Shown one piece after another: positions 26,531-35,765 of a DNA stretch of 36,335 nt. Source of the DNA: an uncultured Muribaculaceae bacterium (lineage in GTDB: Bacteria > Bacteroidota > Bacteroidia > Bacteroidales > Muribaculaceae); NCBI GenBank assembly GCA_910584665.1, contig CAJUBL010000026.1, positions 1 through 36,335 of the forward strand, given 5' to 3'. Position 1 is the stretch's first letter, and each line of letters begins with the position of its first letter. The notes beneath the pieces are model-generated. The model did no database searches, was not told the DNA's origin, and saw only the letters and a program-made list of their open reading frames with translations. The translations under genes were made by a program, and so were the position numbers.

Positions 26531-27182
26531 TTATTTATTGTTCTTCGTGGGTTTGAGTTTGGTTGAGAACGAAAGGCCGAGGTTGAGTGCTTTCGACATT
26601 TTGCCGAGACCCTTGATTTTATCGTTATTGCTAGCACTGGTAAAAATGTAATAGTCACCGAGACGGAACACTCCGGGCCAATGGGGGGTTATGAACTGAT
26701 ACGATGGGCTTACCAACGAGCGTAAAGCCTCCGTCGAGCACACGTTTCACGCCAATCTTTTCAATGGCAGCCACCATGGTCTGATTGGACCTCGATTCGC
26801 AAATTTCAGTACCATCAGGGAATTTGATGGACAATAGAGTAGCCGGAGCAGGAGATTTCTTACTCTTAATCTTCTTGGAGGGCTCAGGCTTATCGTATGG
26901 CACAAGGCGGTAAACCTTTGAAGTTGCATCGTGAACCTCTACCTGTTTCTGTGTAGCACGTAATTCCATTTCATGTCCGGGCTGATGGTCAATAACAAGT
27001 GTCAGAGGGCTGTTGATTTTCGCCAAAATGGGTGCTATCATTTCGGATATTGCCGGCAGAATCTCGTCTTTGACGATAGCATCAAACATCTTTTGCAATT
27101 GATGCTTCTGTTCTTCGGTCAATGTCAGTCCAAGAACATCCAGACCTTTAACAGCATCGTTATATTTTTCTATCTTGCTCAT
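26531..27182 (-). pseudogene. 216-aa operon protein split by a +1 frameshift in a G6 tract
   Basis: The first frame runs from the ATG at 27182 (MSKIEKYNDAVKGLDVLGL) through FPDGTEICESRSNQTMVAAI and RVLDGGFTLVGKPIVS and then ends out of frame at 26655. The second frame continues the domain as PHWPGVFRLGDYYIFTSASN and ends at 26531. Removing one base from the G6 run at 26683-26688 (C6 on the coding strand) joins them into 216 aa without any other change. The joined C-terminal domain (FPDGT, TMVAAIEKIG, YYIFT, KIKGLGKMSKALNL) is a compact module that I believe occurs in other Bacteroidota restriction-linked proteins, but I cannot name it. Explanations are a real mutation, phase variation at a homopolymer, or a sequencing or assembly error. 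The gene lies 2 bp from its upstream neighbour and 11 bp from the next gene. Confidence 0.8.
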
Positions 27183-27184
27183 TG

Positions 27185-27637
27185 TTATATGAGTTTTATT
27201 GGTTTGGGAGAATGAATAAGGGCGTGCAATGAACTCTCCGGTGTAACGGACGAAAACACAAGCTTGTCTGAAATTGATGCCACGTATTCATTGCGGCGAT
27301 GGCATGTTTCCTTGCTCGCCCTTGTAATAGAATCGGTCTCGTTGGAGATGAAGAGGACACGTCCGGAATTGAATGCCGCGATATATGGTTCTACAGGGCG
27401 CTTATATATACCACGCGCCAAAACGCAGATGATACAACATTTCCCTTTCAATAGAAATTCAAGCACTTGTCGCTCAATCTTGGAGTGGAATCCGCTCACA
27501 ATGGCAACATCCTCTCGCTTTGCCATTTCAACAGCCCAGTCGAACGTCGGTAGCACCGACAACGACGCAATCTTACTCCCCGCAAGAAAACCAATCTTGC
27601 GAAGATTGAGAATAGAGATGTTTCCAAAGGTTTTCAT
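27185..27637 (-). CDS. Small DprA/SMF-like Rossmann protein
   Basis: This 150-aa protein looks like a cut-down DprA/SMF (LOG-superfamily) Rossmann fold. VGFLAGS-like residues appear as IGFLAGSKIASLSVL (about 15-29). The segment VAIVSGFHSKIERQVLEFLLKGKCCIICVLAR (about 44-75) corresponds to the GxxSGxAxGID and valxxGld elements of DprA. FNSGRVLFISNE and RRNEYVASISDKLVF match the late DprA strands. Full DprA is about 370 aa and loads RecA on incoming single-stranded DNA; this short form has lost the extra domains. Such proteins are known as accessory genes in bacterial defence and restriction loci. It starts 3 bp after the stop codon of the preceding gene. Its ligand may be a nucleotide or DNA; this is inference. 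Confidence 0.8.
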   Translation of the reverse strand: MKTFGNISILNLRKIGFLAGSKIASLSVLPTFDWAVEMAKREDVAIVSGFHSKIERQVLEFLLKGKCCIICVLARGIYKRPVEPYIAAFNSGRVLFISNETDSITRASKETCHRRNEYVASISDKLVFSSVTPESSLHALIHSPKPIKLI

Positions 27638-27640
27638 AAT

Positions 27641-28642
27641 TCAAAACCAGTTTCGTTGCGTTCCTTCAGATATAATTATTCTCCAAACAGACAATAATGT
27701 CTGTTGCTTTTCCTCTGATGACAATTTAAAAAATGACTGAGGATTGTTACCGAAAATCTCTAATACGAACCGAGCGAAATGTGGTTTTTGAACAATCGGG
27801 TTTTTAATTTGCTCGAAGAAAATATCTACTTCATCAAGAATCAGGAGCTTTTCTTCGGTTAAATGAAAGACTTTGCCATCACTGAGGATTCCAATAAACA
27901 GCGCGAAAGCACGGTCAAATATATTGCGATTTAATTTAGATGTCAGTTCATCAAGCAAAGCACGCTGATTGCAGAAAGATATTGAATTACACGCATATGG
28001 AGTTATCCAACAGTTTAATCCGTTATCATAATATGGGATAGGTGCAGGATAAGTGTGACGACATATGAAAATGCACAAATCAATGTTCTTTGTTAATTCT
28101 GCCAGAATGTCGGAGTAGTAATCTTTTGTGGAAATTAGTGTTAATGGCACTTTCTTATGCCGTAGATATATTACAGCAAATAAAGGCTGTTTCTCCGTGA
28201 ACAAAAATTCATTACTACATACATATACTCTTTTTTTTGCTTCGGTTGATTCTATCTTTTTAGTCTTATATATCTCTGGTCTTCTAATTTGAAAAACAAT
28301 GATAGGCAGTAGGTCTTCACATTCCGATATCGGAACTTGTCTAAAGCCCGGATGCATATAGTTAGACCGCCAAGGGCTGTAATTGCCTTTTATTGAGCAT
28401 TTATATAATGGACTGCCATCTTTATGATACGACAACTCTACTTTATCAGAGGCATAATCAATCTTTTGATCTGGAGTTAAAGTTCCATCATCTCGACCAC
28501 TCTCTGTCATATATCCATACGAAGAAACATCTGTAAATTTTAAATCAGGATTTACAGAATCTCCCATGTTAATTACACGACACAGCAAATAACTTCTTGT
28601 CTGCATTTGTATGAATATTGATATACGTTCTCGCTTATTCAT
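27641..28642 (-). CDS. Unknown 333-aa operon protein
   Basis: I do not recognise this protein. It is soluble, with a Cys/Tyr/Pro-rich middle part (LCIFICRHTYPAPIPYYDNG, CWITPYACNSISFCNQRALL at about 195-245) and an N-terminal half with SYGYMTESGRDDG and YSPWRSNYMHPGFRQVP. The C-terminus (KPHFARFVLEIFGNNPQSFF) is helical. The ATG at 28642 overlaps the end of the methyltransferase gene by 8 bp (ATGAATAA), which implies translational coupling. A TTG one codon upstream is a less likely start. Coupling directly behind the methylase suggests a specificity, nuclease or accessory subunit, but no PD-(D/E)xK, HNH or GIY-YIG motif could be found by eye. Confidence 0.8.
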   Translation of the reverse strand: MNKRERISIFIQMQTRSYLLCRVINMGDSVNPDLKFTDVSSYGYMTESGRDDGTLTPDQKIDYASDKVELSYHKDGSPLYKCSIKGNYSPWRSNYMHPGFRQVPISECEDLLPIIVFQIRRPEIYKTKKIESTEAKKRVYVCSNEFLFTEKQPLFAVIYLRHKKVPLTLISTKDYYSDILAELTKNIDLCIFICRHTYPAPIPYYDNGLNCWITPYACNSISFCNQRALLDELTSKLNRNIFDRAFALFIGILSDGKVFHLTEEKLLILDEVDIFFEQIKNPIVQKPHFARFVLEIFGNNPQSFFKLSSEEKQQTLLSVWRIIISEGTQRNWF

Positions 28643-31600
28643 CAATGTTTAGTTCGTCGCCCATGCGATATTTTATGTCATAGTTGATGATGAAATCAAG
28701 TTCCTCTTCGGAAAAGCCATAGTGTCTTGCAAGTACTGCATCTATATGATCCATTATATCCTTAGATGAAGCTTTCTGATATGTAACAGTACGATTAACG
28801 CCACGAGTTTTACTATTTATGTCATAGAAAACGGCGTTTGAACGTAACTGATTCTCCAACTCATTGCTTAAAGAAATAATTTCTCTCTCCAGATCAACCT
28901 TAGGGTAGTCCATCTGAAATCCAAAAATCATATAATCTTTGAAATTAAAAAGATCATAATTTATGGAATAATACCACCAGAATAGATTGCTATTAAACGC
29001 TGCCGTCAAAACTTTAGCATCATAGCAATCTTGAATTGATGTAGACTTATTGCTTATTGCGTCACAATCGAACTCATCATTTAAGAACGTAACCCAATAG
29101 CCGCCACCCGCTGTTCTGTAATACGTGCGATTATTGTTGCTGAACTGATTCCGGTAGTCGCCACAAACTTTATGCTTTACATATCGATTGAAGATATTGC
29201 GCTCAATGACCTCTCCTATCTTAATAAAATGCTGCTGGCCATTCTGGTCTGAATTTATATATGAAAGATTCTGAAAGAGCTGGGAACGAGTCAGAGATTG
29301 CCATCTATAAATACCGGTAGTATGGCAAAGATTACTTTCTGCTTTTGTTGTTATGAAGATAGATAAACGTTGTAAGACCCCTTCGAAAAGTTGGGCAGGC
29401 CTTTGATGGAATGTAGATATCCATAATTCTCCAAAATTCTCTTTGAAGAATTTTTGAAGTGTACTCATGCTATCATTGGCAAAAGCCGATATTGGGATAA
29501 TCATTCCAATCTTGCCATCACCATTTAATATGATATTTGCTCGTTCTATTGTAAACGCATAGAGATTTGATGTCGGAAGAGTTTTGTACTCCTGTCGAAC
29601 TTGATATATTTCTATTACGGCTTTCCGGGTCTCCTTATTTTTTCGTGTATAACCCACATAAGGAGGATTACCGATAATGACATCAAAGCCTCCGTTCCCT
29701 TGAATGATGTGGTAAAATTCGGCAAGCCAGTGGAAAGGTTGATGGGATTTGAGCCATTCCTGATATTCAGCTGAAAGGAAAATGTCGCGGTCTGTATCGT
29801 TTAGATTAGTTATTGAATGTGTAGCGGAGAAGAGTCGGTGGTTGAGCACTTCGTTAAGTGCTGCTAAACGTTCACGCAGTTCTCCCTTAGCCTGCTTGAA
29901 TGACGTCATATCCTCGTCCTGACGCAGTTGTAGCTCTGTGAAAAGTTTATAAGCAGCTGCCACAAGTTGCATTTGGCTCTCAATCTCTGACTTGAATTCT
30001 TGATTGGCAAGTTCTTGAAGAATATCAGTCGCGGTTCCAAGGTCGCGATTGAGTTCAGATTCGTTGGCATAGCCCACCAATGTATTTCCACAGCGGATAT
30101 TGAAATCGATGTCAGGCAGAGGGTCAAGTCCCAAGTTCTCAGCACGGTTGTCAACATCCACAACTGCTACCATTTTCAGGAACAGACGCAACTTGGCAAT
30201 CTCCGTAGCCTCAACCATAATATCCACACCATATAGGTTGCGCAGGATGATAGACTTGTAGATAAAATACTGGATGTTGGAGCGATATTTGTCGTTAATC
30301 TCTGCAAGTTCATCCTTAAAAAGATACTGATTCTCGCGGTTGAATTCCTGCATCCGGTCGATACAAATCTCATATAGAGGCTCAAGGATATTCAGTGCAG
30401 CGAAAAGAAATGCTCCGGAGCCGCAAGTGGGATCAAGAATTGTAACGCGCTGAAGAGCATGATAGAAATTGCGGATGAACTTGCTGTCGGCCCTGACGAG
30501 AAGATCCTGAGTGAAAGAACGAATGTCGAGATTGTATGTGATAAAATCATTGATAGATTGAATCTCTCCCGATGCAATCTTACCAATCAAATCCTCACAC
30601 CGCTGAAGGCGAGTGATTGTCTCTCGCCAAATTTCTGTTGGCAATCCCCATTTTTCGGGCGTGCGATTATTCCATTCCTTGCGCAGTTCGGCGAGGGGAA
30701 TATGAGTTGACGGAAGTTCTCCGACCGGTGTTTCACTATATTCCCGGCGCATATCGTCGGTAATGATGCCTTGACGAATATCCTGTGGTATTTCACCAAG
30801 ATACTGCATCCCCTTTTTGACAGCATCGAAAATATATTTATCTCCGCTCTCACGCAGAGACTTCCATATAAATCCGTCAGGCTCGAAATCGCGTGCAGAT
30901 TCCTTTGTGGCATTCTTTACTTGGTCGTAGAGATAGGGCAAGATACAGTTACGCCCTATATATTCTGTGATATCCTCTTTGGTGTAATAGGCTCCCATCT
31001 GTGCCCGGTCGTTGATATACTGCTCAAAGATATAGCCAAGCACATCGGGGTTTATGTCCTTACCGGATGCTGTGATGCGTGTGTCAAGATGCCAATTCCA
31101 ACGGTCAAAGAATCTAAACAATCGCTCGAAAGCTTCATCGGCGATGTCAAGACCGGCATATTGGCGCTCAATCTCATGGTCATCAAACATTCCACCGTTG
31201 AGATAAGGAATGCGGCCATAGCGTTGTTTAAACTCCTCGGAGTGAACCGGGGCATTCAATCCGTCATGAAAGAGGTTATGCAGAAAATCAAGATAGAAAG
31301 AACGATAGAATTTATTCGAGCCTTCCTCCAGTTTGACTTTATTCAGTTTGACTCTTAAATAATTGACATTGCCATCGAGAAATCCTTTCTTCTGTATAAA
31401 ATAGCAGAACATCAAACGATTGAGCATGATTGAAGCGAACCATTCCCTATCGCGTTGACATTTTACGTCATCAATACCGGAAATGCCTTTGATGAACTCA
31501 ACAAAAGCCTTATGCTCTTTCTTGAATCCAGCATAGAAATCCTTAGTAATCTTCTCGGAATTAACGGCAAAACTCTGTTGCACCCGCTGGCGCACATCAA

Positions 31601-32027
31601 CAATGGTCGTGACCTCCTCGAAAGGGAAGGCCAAGCTGTCAATCTTCTGATGAAGAAACTCGGCCTGATCCAAAGAGGAATAGTCTATGGTAACGACATC
31701 ACGCTTGTCAACCTTACGGACAGGGGCAAGCCAAAGATGATGAAACGCATCGCGCTCTTTGAATATCAAGATGTAGTCGTTGGCATAATTGCGTGTCTTT
31801 ATATCTATTCGGCGACATATGGAGGTTGTGGGGATACGCTCAACATCGCAGACCAAAACCCTATAGCCACTTTTTTCAGCTACTACCTTGGACTGATAGA
31901 CCACGCCATCTACTTCAATTGGCGGCAACATGACCGGAGAGACGGGATTGTTCCATCCCATCTCTGAGATAAACATGCGGCTGAAATCTGCACTTTGTAT
32001 AAGTTGGTTGAATAATTGACGTTTCAT
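28635..32027 (-). CDS. Large N6-adenine DNA methyltransferase (Eco57I/type ISP-like)
   Basis: This 1130-aa amino-methyltransferase transfers a methyl group from S-adenosylmethionine to adenine in DNA. Motif I, LDPTCGSGAFLF, lies near residue 532 and the catalytic motif IV, NPPYVGY, near 786. The two are separated by helical sequence with YGVDIMVEATEIAKLRLFL (motif II/III region). The N-terminal 500 residues include NRLMFCYFIQKKGFLDGN and YINDRAQMGAYYTKEDITEYI, a segment shared by Eco57I, PglX and type ISP enzymes. The C-terminal third (from about 900) is a likely target-recognition domain. The start at MKRQLFNQLI (32027) is favoured. It lies 5 bp behind the helicase gene, and the two together make a split restriction-translocation-modification unit. 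No nuclease motif is obvious in it, so cleavage may come from the PLD domain of the helicase. Confidence 0.9.
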   Translation of the reverse strand: MKRQLFNQLIQSADFSRMFISEMGWNNPVSPVMLPPIEVDGVVYQSKVVAEKSGYRVLVCDVERIPTTSICRRIDIKTRNYANDYILIFKERDAFHHLWLAPVRKVDKRDVVTIDYSSLDQAEFLHQKIDSLAFPFEEVTTIVDVRQRVQQSFAVNSEKITKDFYAGFKKEHKAFVEFIKGISGIDDVKCQRDREWFASIMLNRLMFCYFIQKKGFLDGNVNYLRVKLNKVKLEEGSNKFYRSFYLDFLHNLFHDGLNAPVHSEEFKQRYGRIPYLNGGMFDDHEIERQYAGLDIADEAFERLFRFFDRWNWHLDTRITASGKDINPDVLGYIFEQYINDRAQMGAYYTKEDITEYIGRNCILPYLYDQVKNATKESARDFEPDGFIWKSLRESGDKYIFDAVKKGMQYLGEIPQDIRQGIITDDMRREYSETPVGELPSTHIPLAELRKEWNNRTPEKWGLPTEIWRETITRLQRCEDLIGKIASGEIQSINDFITYNLDIRSFTQDLLVRADSKFIRNFYHALQRVTILDPTCGSGAFLFAALNILEPLYEICIDRMQEFNRENQYLFKDELAEINDKYRSNIQYFIYKSIILRNLYGVDIMVEATEIAKLRLFLKMVAVVDVDNRAENLGLDPLPDIDFNIRCGNTLVGYANESELNRDLGTATDILQELANQEFKSEIESQMQLVAAAYKLFTELQLRQDEDMTSFKQAKGELRERLAALNEVLNHRLFSATHSITNLNDTDRDIFLSAEYQEWLKSHQPFHWLAEFYHIIQGNGGFDVIIGNPPYVGYTRKNKETRKAVIEIYQVRQEYKTLPTSNLYAFTIERANIILNGDGKIGMIIPISAFANDSMSTLQKFFKENFGELWISTFHQRPAQLFEGVLQRLSIFITTKAESNLCHTTGIYRWQSLTRSQLFQNLSYINSDQNGQQHFIKIGEVIERNIFNRYVKHKVCGDYRNQFSNNNRTYYRTAGGGYWVTFLNDEFDCDAISNKSTSIQDCYDAKVLTAAFNSNLFWWYYSINYDLFNFKDYMIFGFQMDYPKVDLEREIISLSNELENQLRSNAVFYDINSKTRGVNRTVTYQKASSKDIMDHIDAVLARHYGFSEEELDFIINYDIKYRMGDELNIDE

Positions 32028-32032
32028 AGTAG

Positions 32033-35000
32033 TCAGGATTTTAGGCCGAGGGAACAAATAATAGAGGGATCTCGGTTTTCATCGAAATCCTCACGTGGAA
32101 TGTTGCAAAGATCTCCAACACGCCGGAGTTCAAGAACGTATTCTACTATCTCCTCCTGCGTCTTACGTGCACTGAGCATTCGACCGAGAGCCAGTTTGGT
32201 GGAAGATAGGAATGGATAACGAAATATATCGTCAATAGCAAGTTTAAGGGAATCACGCTGTTCCTCAGTGAAGAAGAGCGTGTTTTCAGAATTGCTCTCC
32301 AAATAATCAACGAGAAGATTGTGGATACGTGAACGTGTAGAGAATCGATTGCCGAGAATGCCTCCCATTGACCGATTTTCTTGTGCGATATTTTCAATAG
32401 CTTTAGCAACAAGTTCATGGTGGTTGGTGATCGTAGTCTGATAAGGCGTGTCGGGATTACAAGCCATTGCCAGAAGAATCTTCTTCTGAGATTGCGAGAT
32501 GGTGCGCCCACTTTCATCCACCCATGTTAGAATGTCAAAATCGTTATAAGTTTTGGCATAGGTGATTACCCCCGAGGTCTGACCTTCATCGGCTTGTTTG
32601 GTGGAATAAACCACATCGGCAAGCGCCGGGATTATTTTGGCTAACCGGGGATTTGCCTCAATCGCATTCTGCCATATCTGATAGGCCTGAGAGGATAGGT
32701 CAACATCGTTGTCGTCATCATCATCGAGGATACCGCTCTTTTCGTTGAACATATCGCGGAGATTCTGTTCATTGCCCTCAAAAAATATCTCGTCACTACC
32801 AACCACTTGAGCATTCTCGTTAATGCGGTCGTTAAGTCGGCTACGTAGATTGATAATATTCTCAACGCCTTCTGCTGGGAAGAATGAGTAACAGTAAATC
32901 TCGTTTGATTTCTGTCCTATACGATCCACACGCCCGGCTCGCTGAATGAGGCGAATGATAGCCCACGGAAGGTCGAAATTCACAATTATGTGGCTATCTT
33001 GGAGGTTCTGACCTTCAGACAAGACATCTGTTGTTATAAGAACTCGCGTCTGCTCATCAACCGGTATATCGGCATCATTGCTTACAGGGGAGAAATGCTC
33101 AACAACCGAAGTCTGGTTCTTGCAACCTCCGGTCGCTACATCAACATGCTCCACGCCACGATGTTTCAACTCGTTAGCAAGATAATTGGCAGTGTCGGCA
33201 AACTGTGTAAACACCAAAACCTTTTCTCCTTGATGTTTCTCATCCAGAAGTTTCTGTAATTCGTTTATCTTCTGATCAGTAGTCGGATTCCATGCTCCAC
33301 ATAAACTTATCATACTGATTAGCGTGGAACTATCCGATTTGAGGCGTTGTTTGAGGGTGCGCTTGAAATATTTCGAACTTATCCAACTACAATTATTCTG
33401 CTGCTGTAAGATTTCGTAATATTCCTTTCCCTGTGCAAGATACTCCTCCCAGTTGGTGCTGATATGCAGAAGCCCATCTTTCTCAAAGGCAAGCTTTATT
33501 TCAGATGCTCCATCTCCAAGATCTTCATCTTCGTCGGAGAAAGCATCATATACCGAATTGGTATCACCAATCGGAAGATCAAGGCCATTCTCTATTGCAT
33601 AGAAATATACTGCATTACGGAGAATATGTCGACATAGTGTTAGGAGATATGCATAACCACTGGAATCAATACGTTTGAAAAAAGTAGATTTTGCAAACCC
33701 CATCATGCGTTCACCTGCTTTGGAGAGATTATCAATCAGCAATTTCTCATGCCGTTGTATGTCCTCTGCTTTCTTCTCATCAAAATAGTTGAGCAGTCCG
33801 TACCGAGGCAATTTCAGATCCTCCATTAGGGCAAGCATTTCGTGAGAATAAAGGCGAGAGTATTGATCGCCTGGATTTGTTTCAAATTTTACAGCCTTAG
33901 GCAAGCGATCGGGGAAGTATGAGCGAGTTCCATCAGTAAATAGCAGATATTTTCGCCCTGTTTCTTCATCGGTCTGAGCATAGTTTTGCTTAATGAATGA
34001 ACGCGTGCGGCGCACTAAGAAGAGTTTCATCAACTCATTCCAGTCATCTGCATTCTCACTTTGGTCAAAAGCACGTATTGAACGGATGTCGATATCACCA
34101 TGTTTATAGCCAAACTGCCATTCGCCTCCTATTTCCTGTATGTAATTCTCGGGACGAATTCCCAAATCCTGATTATCGTCGATAAACAGTCGTAATTGGC
34201 TTGAAAGATCTGAAAAGTCTTTATTGTAAGGAGTGGCAGTGAGCAGCAAAACTTTGCAATCCTGCTTCTCAATCAACGCTCTTATGTTCTGGTAACGTTT
34301 GCCGGATGAATTACGAAGATTGTGACTTTCATCCACAATAATCAGCCTGTAATATCTTGCGTTGTCAACATCAATAGGCTTTGACATCGAGTGAACGACA
34401 GCTTTGAGATTGTATTTCTTGATATATTTGTGCCACATATCCTGAAGGTTGGCAGGGCAGATTATCAGTGTAGTGGCACTGAATGTATCCTCAAATATTT
34501 TAGCAATCGCACATGCTGTCATTGTTTTGCCAAGTCCCACCACGTCGCCAATCATTGCACCGTTCCGTTTGTCATTATTGAGGTTTTTGGCAGCAATCTT
34601 CACAGCGTTCTGTTGGAATTCAAAGAGTTCGTGTTGAAATTCAGGCGCAAGTGTAAATTCTCGAATGCCATTGCGGGCATCTTGACTGAGGTGATAAGCA
34701 GCTTTCAGATAGATGTAATATGGAGGCAGGCTTTTACCGGCCCAGCTTTCGTCAATAATATCAATAAGTTGGGATGTTATGTCGATGCACTGACGGTCGT
34801 TCCATCGGTCATCAAACCATTCGGCCATCTTTTTCACATGATCACTGTCAGTGAAGTCAGCATTAAGTTCGCCGTTGCCCATAAGTCCTGAGTATGTAAG
34901 GTTACTGCTCCCCATAATGACCACTTGTTTATTGTAGCTTTCAGGCATATGAGCTATATAGAGTTTGGCATGGAGCTGATGCTTAAGATATAACTTGACA

Positions 35001-35425
35001 ACAACTTTGCCATCTTTCATCTGTTGTGACAGCCGACGCAATGTAGCTTCGTCATTCGCCGTGGGAATGCCAAGTAGAAGCTGCTGCCTGAAATTCTCAG
35101 CGATACGGCGAAGGCTACGCTGTATATAGTCAGAATCCGTCAGAGTAGATCTGGAAGAATATAGGGCACGAATTAAATCTTCATCAGGCTTGTGCATCCC
35201 AATAAGCAGTCGGCATATTCGGAATTTTTTAACATCGTTTCCAGTTGAATCTTGTTCGTAAACGTAATCGCCGGGAATTTCATCAATTTCATCTTGAATA
35301 TGATTCCACCCACGGAGATTGAAGTATCCGACACAAAAGTCCACGCGCTTTACTCCAACATTGGTAACGATGTCATGTAAACCGTCCTTAAAACTAACTT
35401 CTATGTTATCGTATATTCGTGCCAT
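32033..35425 (-). CDS. PLD nuclease-SNF2 helicase fusion
   Basis: This 1130-aa protein joins an N-terminal phospholipase-D-like nuclease (about 1-240) to an SNF2-type superfamily 2 translocase. The PLD motif is HAKLYIAH (His152, Lys154) with GSSNLTYSGLMGNGEL near 172. The helicase motifs are in order: Walker A GDVVGLGKT near 292, LIICPANLQDMW, the DEAD-box variant VDESH near 363, LLTATPYNKD, then the second lobe with VLVFTQFADTANYLA, VLITTDVLSEGQNLQ and IQRAGRVDRIGQ. An acidic run (DDDDDNDVD) follows the helicase. Such fusions pump or remodel DNA and cut it with the PLD domain in several restriction-like systems. The gene starts 2 bp behind the Xre regulator and is the first large gene of the operon. 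Confidence 0.93.
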   Translation of the reverse strand: MARIYDNIEVSFKDGLHDIVTNVGVKRVDFCVGYFNLRGWNHIQDEIDEIPGDYVYEQDSTGNDVKKFRICRLLIGMHKPDEDLIRALYSSRSTLTDSDYIQRSLRRIAENFRQQLLLGIPTANDEATLRRLSQQMKDGKVVVKLYLKHQLHAKLYIAHMPESYNKQVVIMGSSNLTYSGLMGNGELNADFTDSDHVKKMAEWFDDRWNDRQCIDITSQLIDIIDESWAGKSLPPYYIYLKAAYHLSQDARNGIREFTLAPEFQHELFEFQQNAVKIAAKNLNNDKRNGAMIGDVVGLGKTMTACAIAKIFEDTFSATTLIICPANLQDMWHKYIKKYNLKAVVHSMSKPIDVDNARYYRLIIVDESHNLRNSSGKRYQNIRALIEKQDCKVLLLTATPYNKDFSDLSSQLRLFIDDNQDLGIRPENYIQEIGGEWQFGYKHGDIDIRSIRAFDQSENADDWNELMKLFLVRRTRSFIKQNYAQTDEETGRKYLLFTDGTRSYFPDRLPKAVKFETNPGDQYSRLYSHEMLALMEDLKLPRYGLLNYFDEKKAEDIQRHEKLLIDNLSKAGERMMGFAKSTFFKRIDSSGYAYLLTLCRHILRNAVYFYAIENGLDLPIGDTNSVYDAFSDEDEDLGDGASEIKLAFEKDGLLHISTNWEEYLAQGKEYYEILQQQNNCSWISSKYFKRTLKQRLKSDSSTLISMISLCGAWNPTTDQKINELQKLLDEKHQGEKVLVFTQFADTANYLANELKHRGVEHVDVATGGCKNQTSVVEHFSPVSNDADIPVDEQTRVLITTDVLSEGQNLQDSHIIVNFDLPWAIIRLIQRAGRVDRIGQKSNEIYCYSFFPAEGVENIINLRSRLNDRINENAQVVGSDEIFFEGNEQNLRDMFNEKSGILDDDDDNDVDLSSQAYQIWQNAIEANPRLAKIIPALADVVYSTKQADEGQTSGVITYAKTYNDFDILTWVDESGRTISQSQKKILLAMACNPDTPYQTTITNHHELVAKAIENIAQENRSMGGILGNRFSTRSRIHNLLVDYLESNSENTLFFTEEQRDSLKLAIDDIFRYPFLSSTKLALGRMLSARKTQEEIVEYVLELRRVGDLCNIPREDFDENRDPSIICSLGLKS

Positions 35426-35427
35426 GG

Positions 35428-35658
35428 TTATCTATTGCTATCATTGAGCAAATCTTTCACGTTAACATTCAATATATCAGCAATTTTGACGAGTAGTTCC
35501 AATGATGGTTGGGATACGTTGGAGCACCACCGGGAGACTGTGGCTTCGTTTTTGCCTAATTGTTCGGCGAGCCATTTGCCTGTGCGGTTCTGTTCTACTA
35601 AAACTACTTTTAGCCTGTTTATGCGTTCAATTTGGGTATCAGTATTGCTTGTTGCCAT
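35428..35658 (-). CDS. Xre-type helix-turn-helix regulator
   Basis: This 76-aa protein is a single Cro/C1-type HTH domain: RLKVVLVEQNRTGKWLAEQL, GKNEATVSRWCSNVSQPSLE as the helix-turn-helix, and LLVKIADILNVNVKDLL. It is the first gene of the operon, with only 2 bp before the helicase gene, so it is probably an autorepressor or a control (C-protein-like) regulator that delays the helicase until DNA is methylated. The start at MATSNTDTQ (35658) is chosen. Two upstream in-frame Met codons (35670 and 35685) are possible, but they sit very close to or before the predicted transcript start. Confidence 0.88.
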   Translation of the reverse strand: MATSNTDTQIERINRLKVVLVEQNRTGKWLAEQLGKNEATVSRWCSNVSQPSLELLVKIADILNVNVKDLLNDSNR

Positions 35659-35682
35659 GTGATAATACATTGATGTTATTTG

Positions 35683-35690
35683 CAAAGTTA
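35683..35690 (-). promoter_or_regulatory. -7 box (TAACTTTG) of the nine-gene operon
   Basis: On the minus strand TAACTTTG matches the consensus exactly and lies 24 bp before the preferred ATG of the Xre gene. A clear -33 TTTG is missing, which could mean dependence on an activator. The 13-bp inverted repeat at 35766-35820 lies upstream. Confidence 0.6.
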
Positions 35691-35765
35691 ATCAAATTCC
35701 GGCAATGAAGAAAAGAATATGCTGAAAAACATGATTGCTTTGTAGAGATTACGGTTGCGGTGAAT

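Noticed and set aside
28635..35425. Complete DISARM or BREX system
   Set aside because: No DrmA/DrmB pair (DISARM) and no PglZ, BrxC or Lon-like protein (BREX) is present; only the methylase and the helicase/PLD parts are shared.
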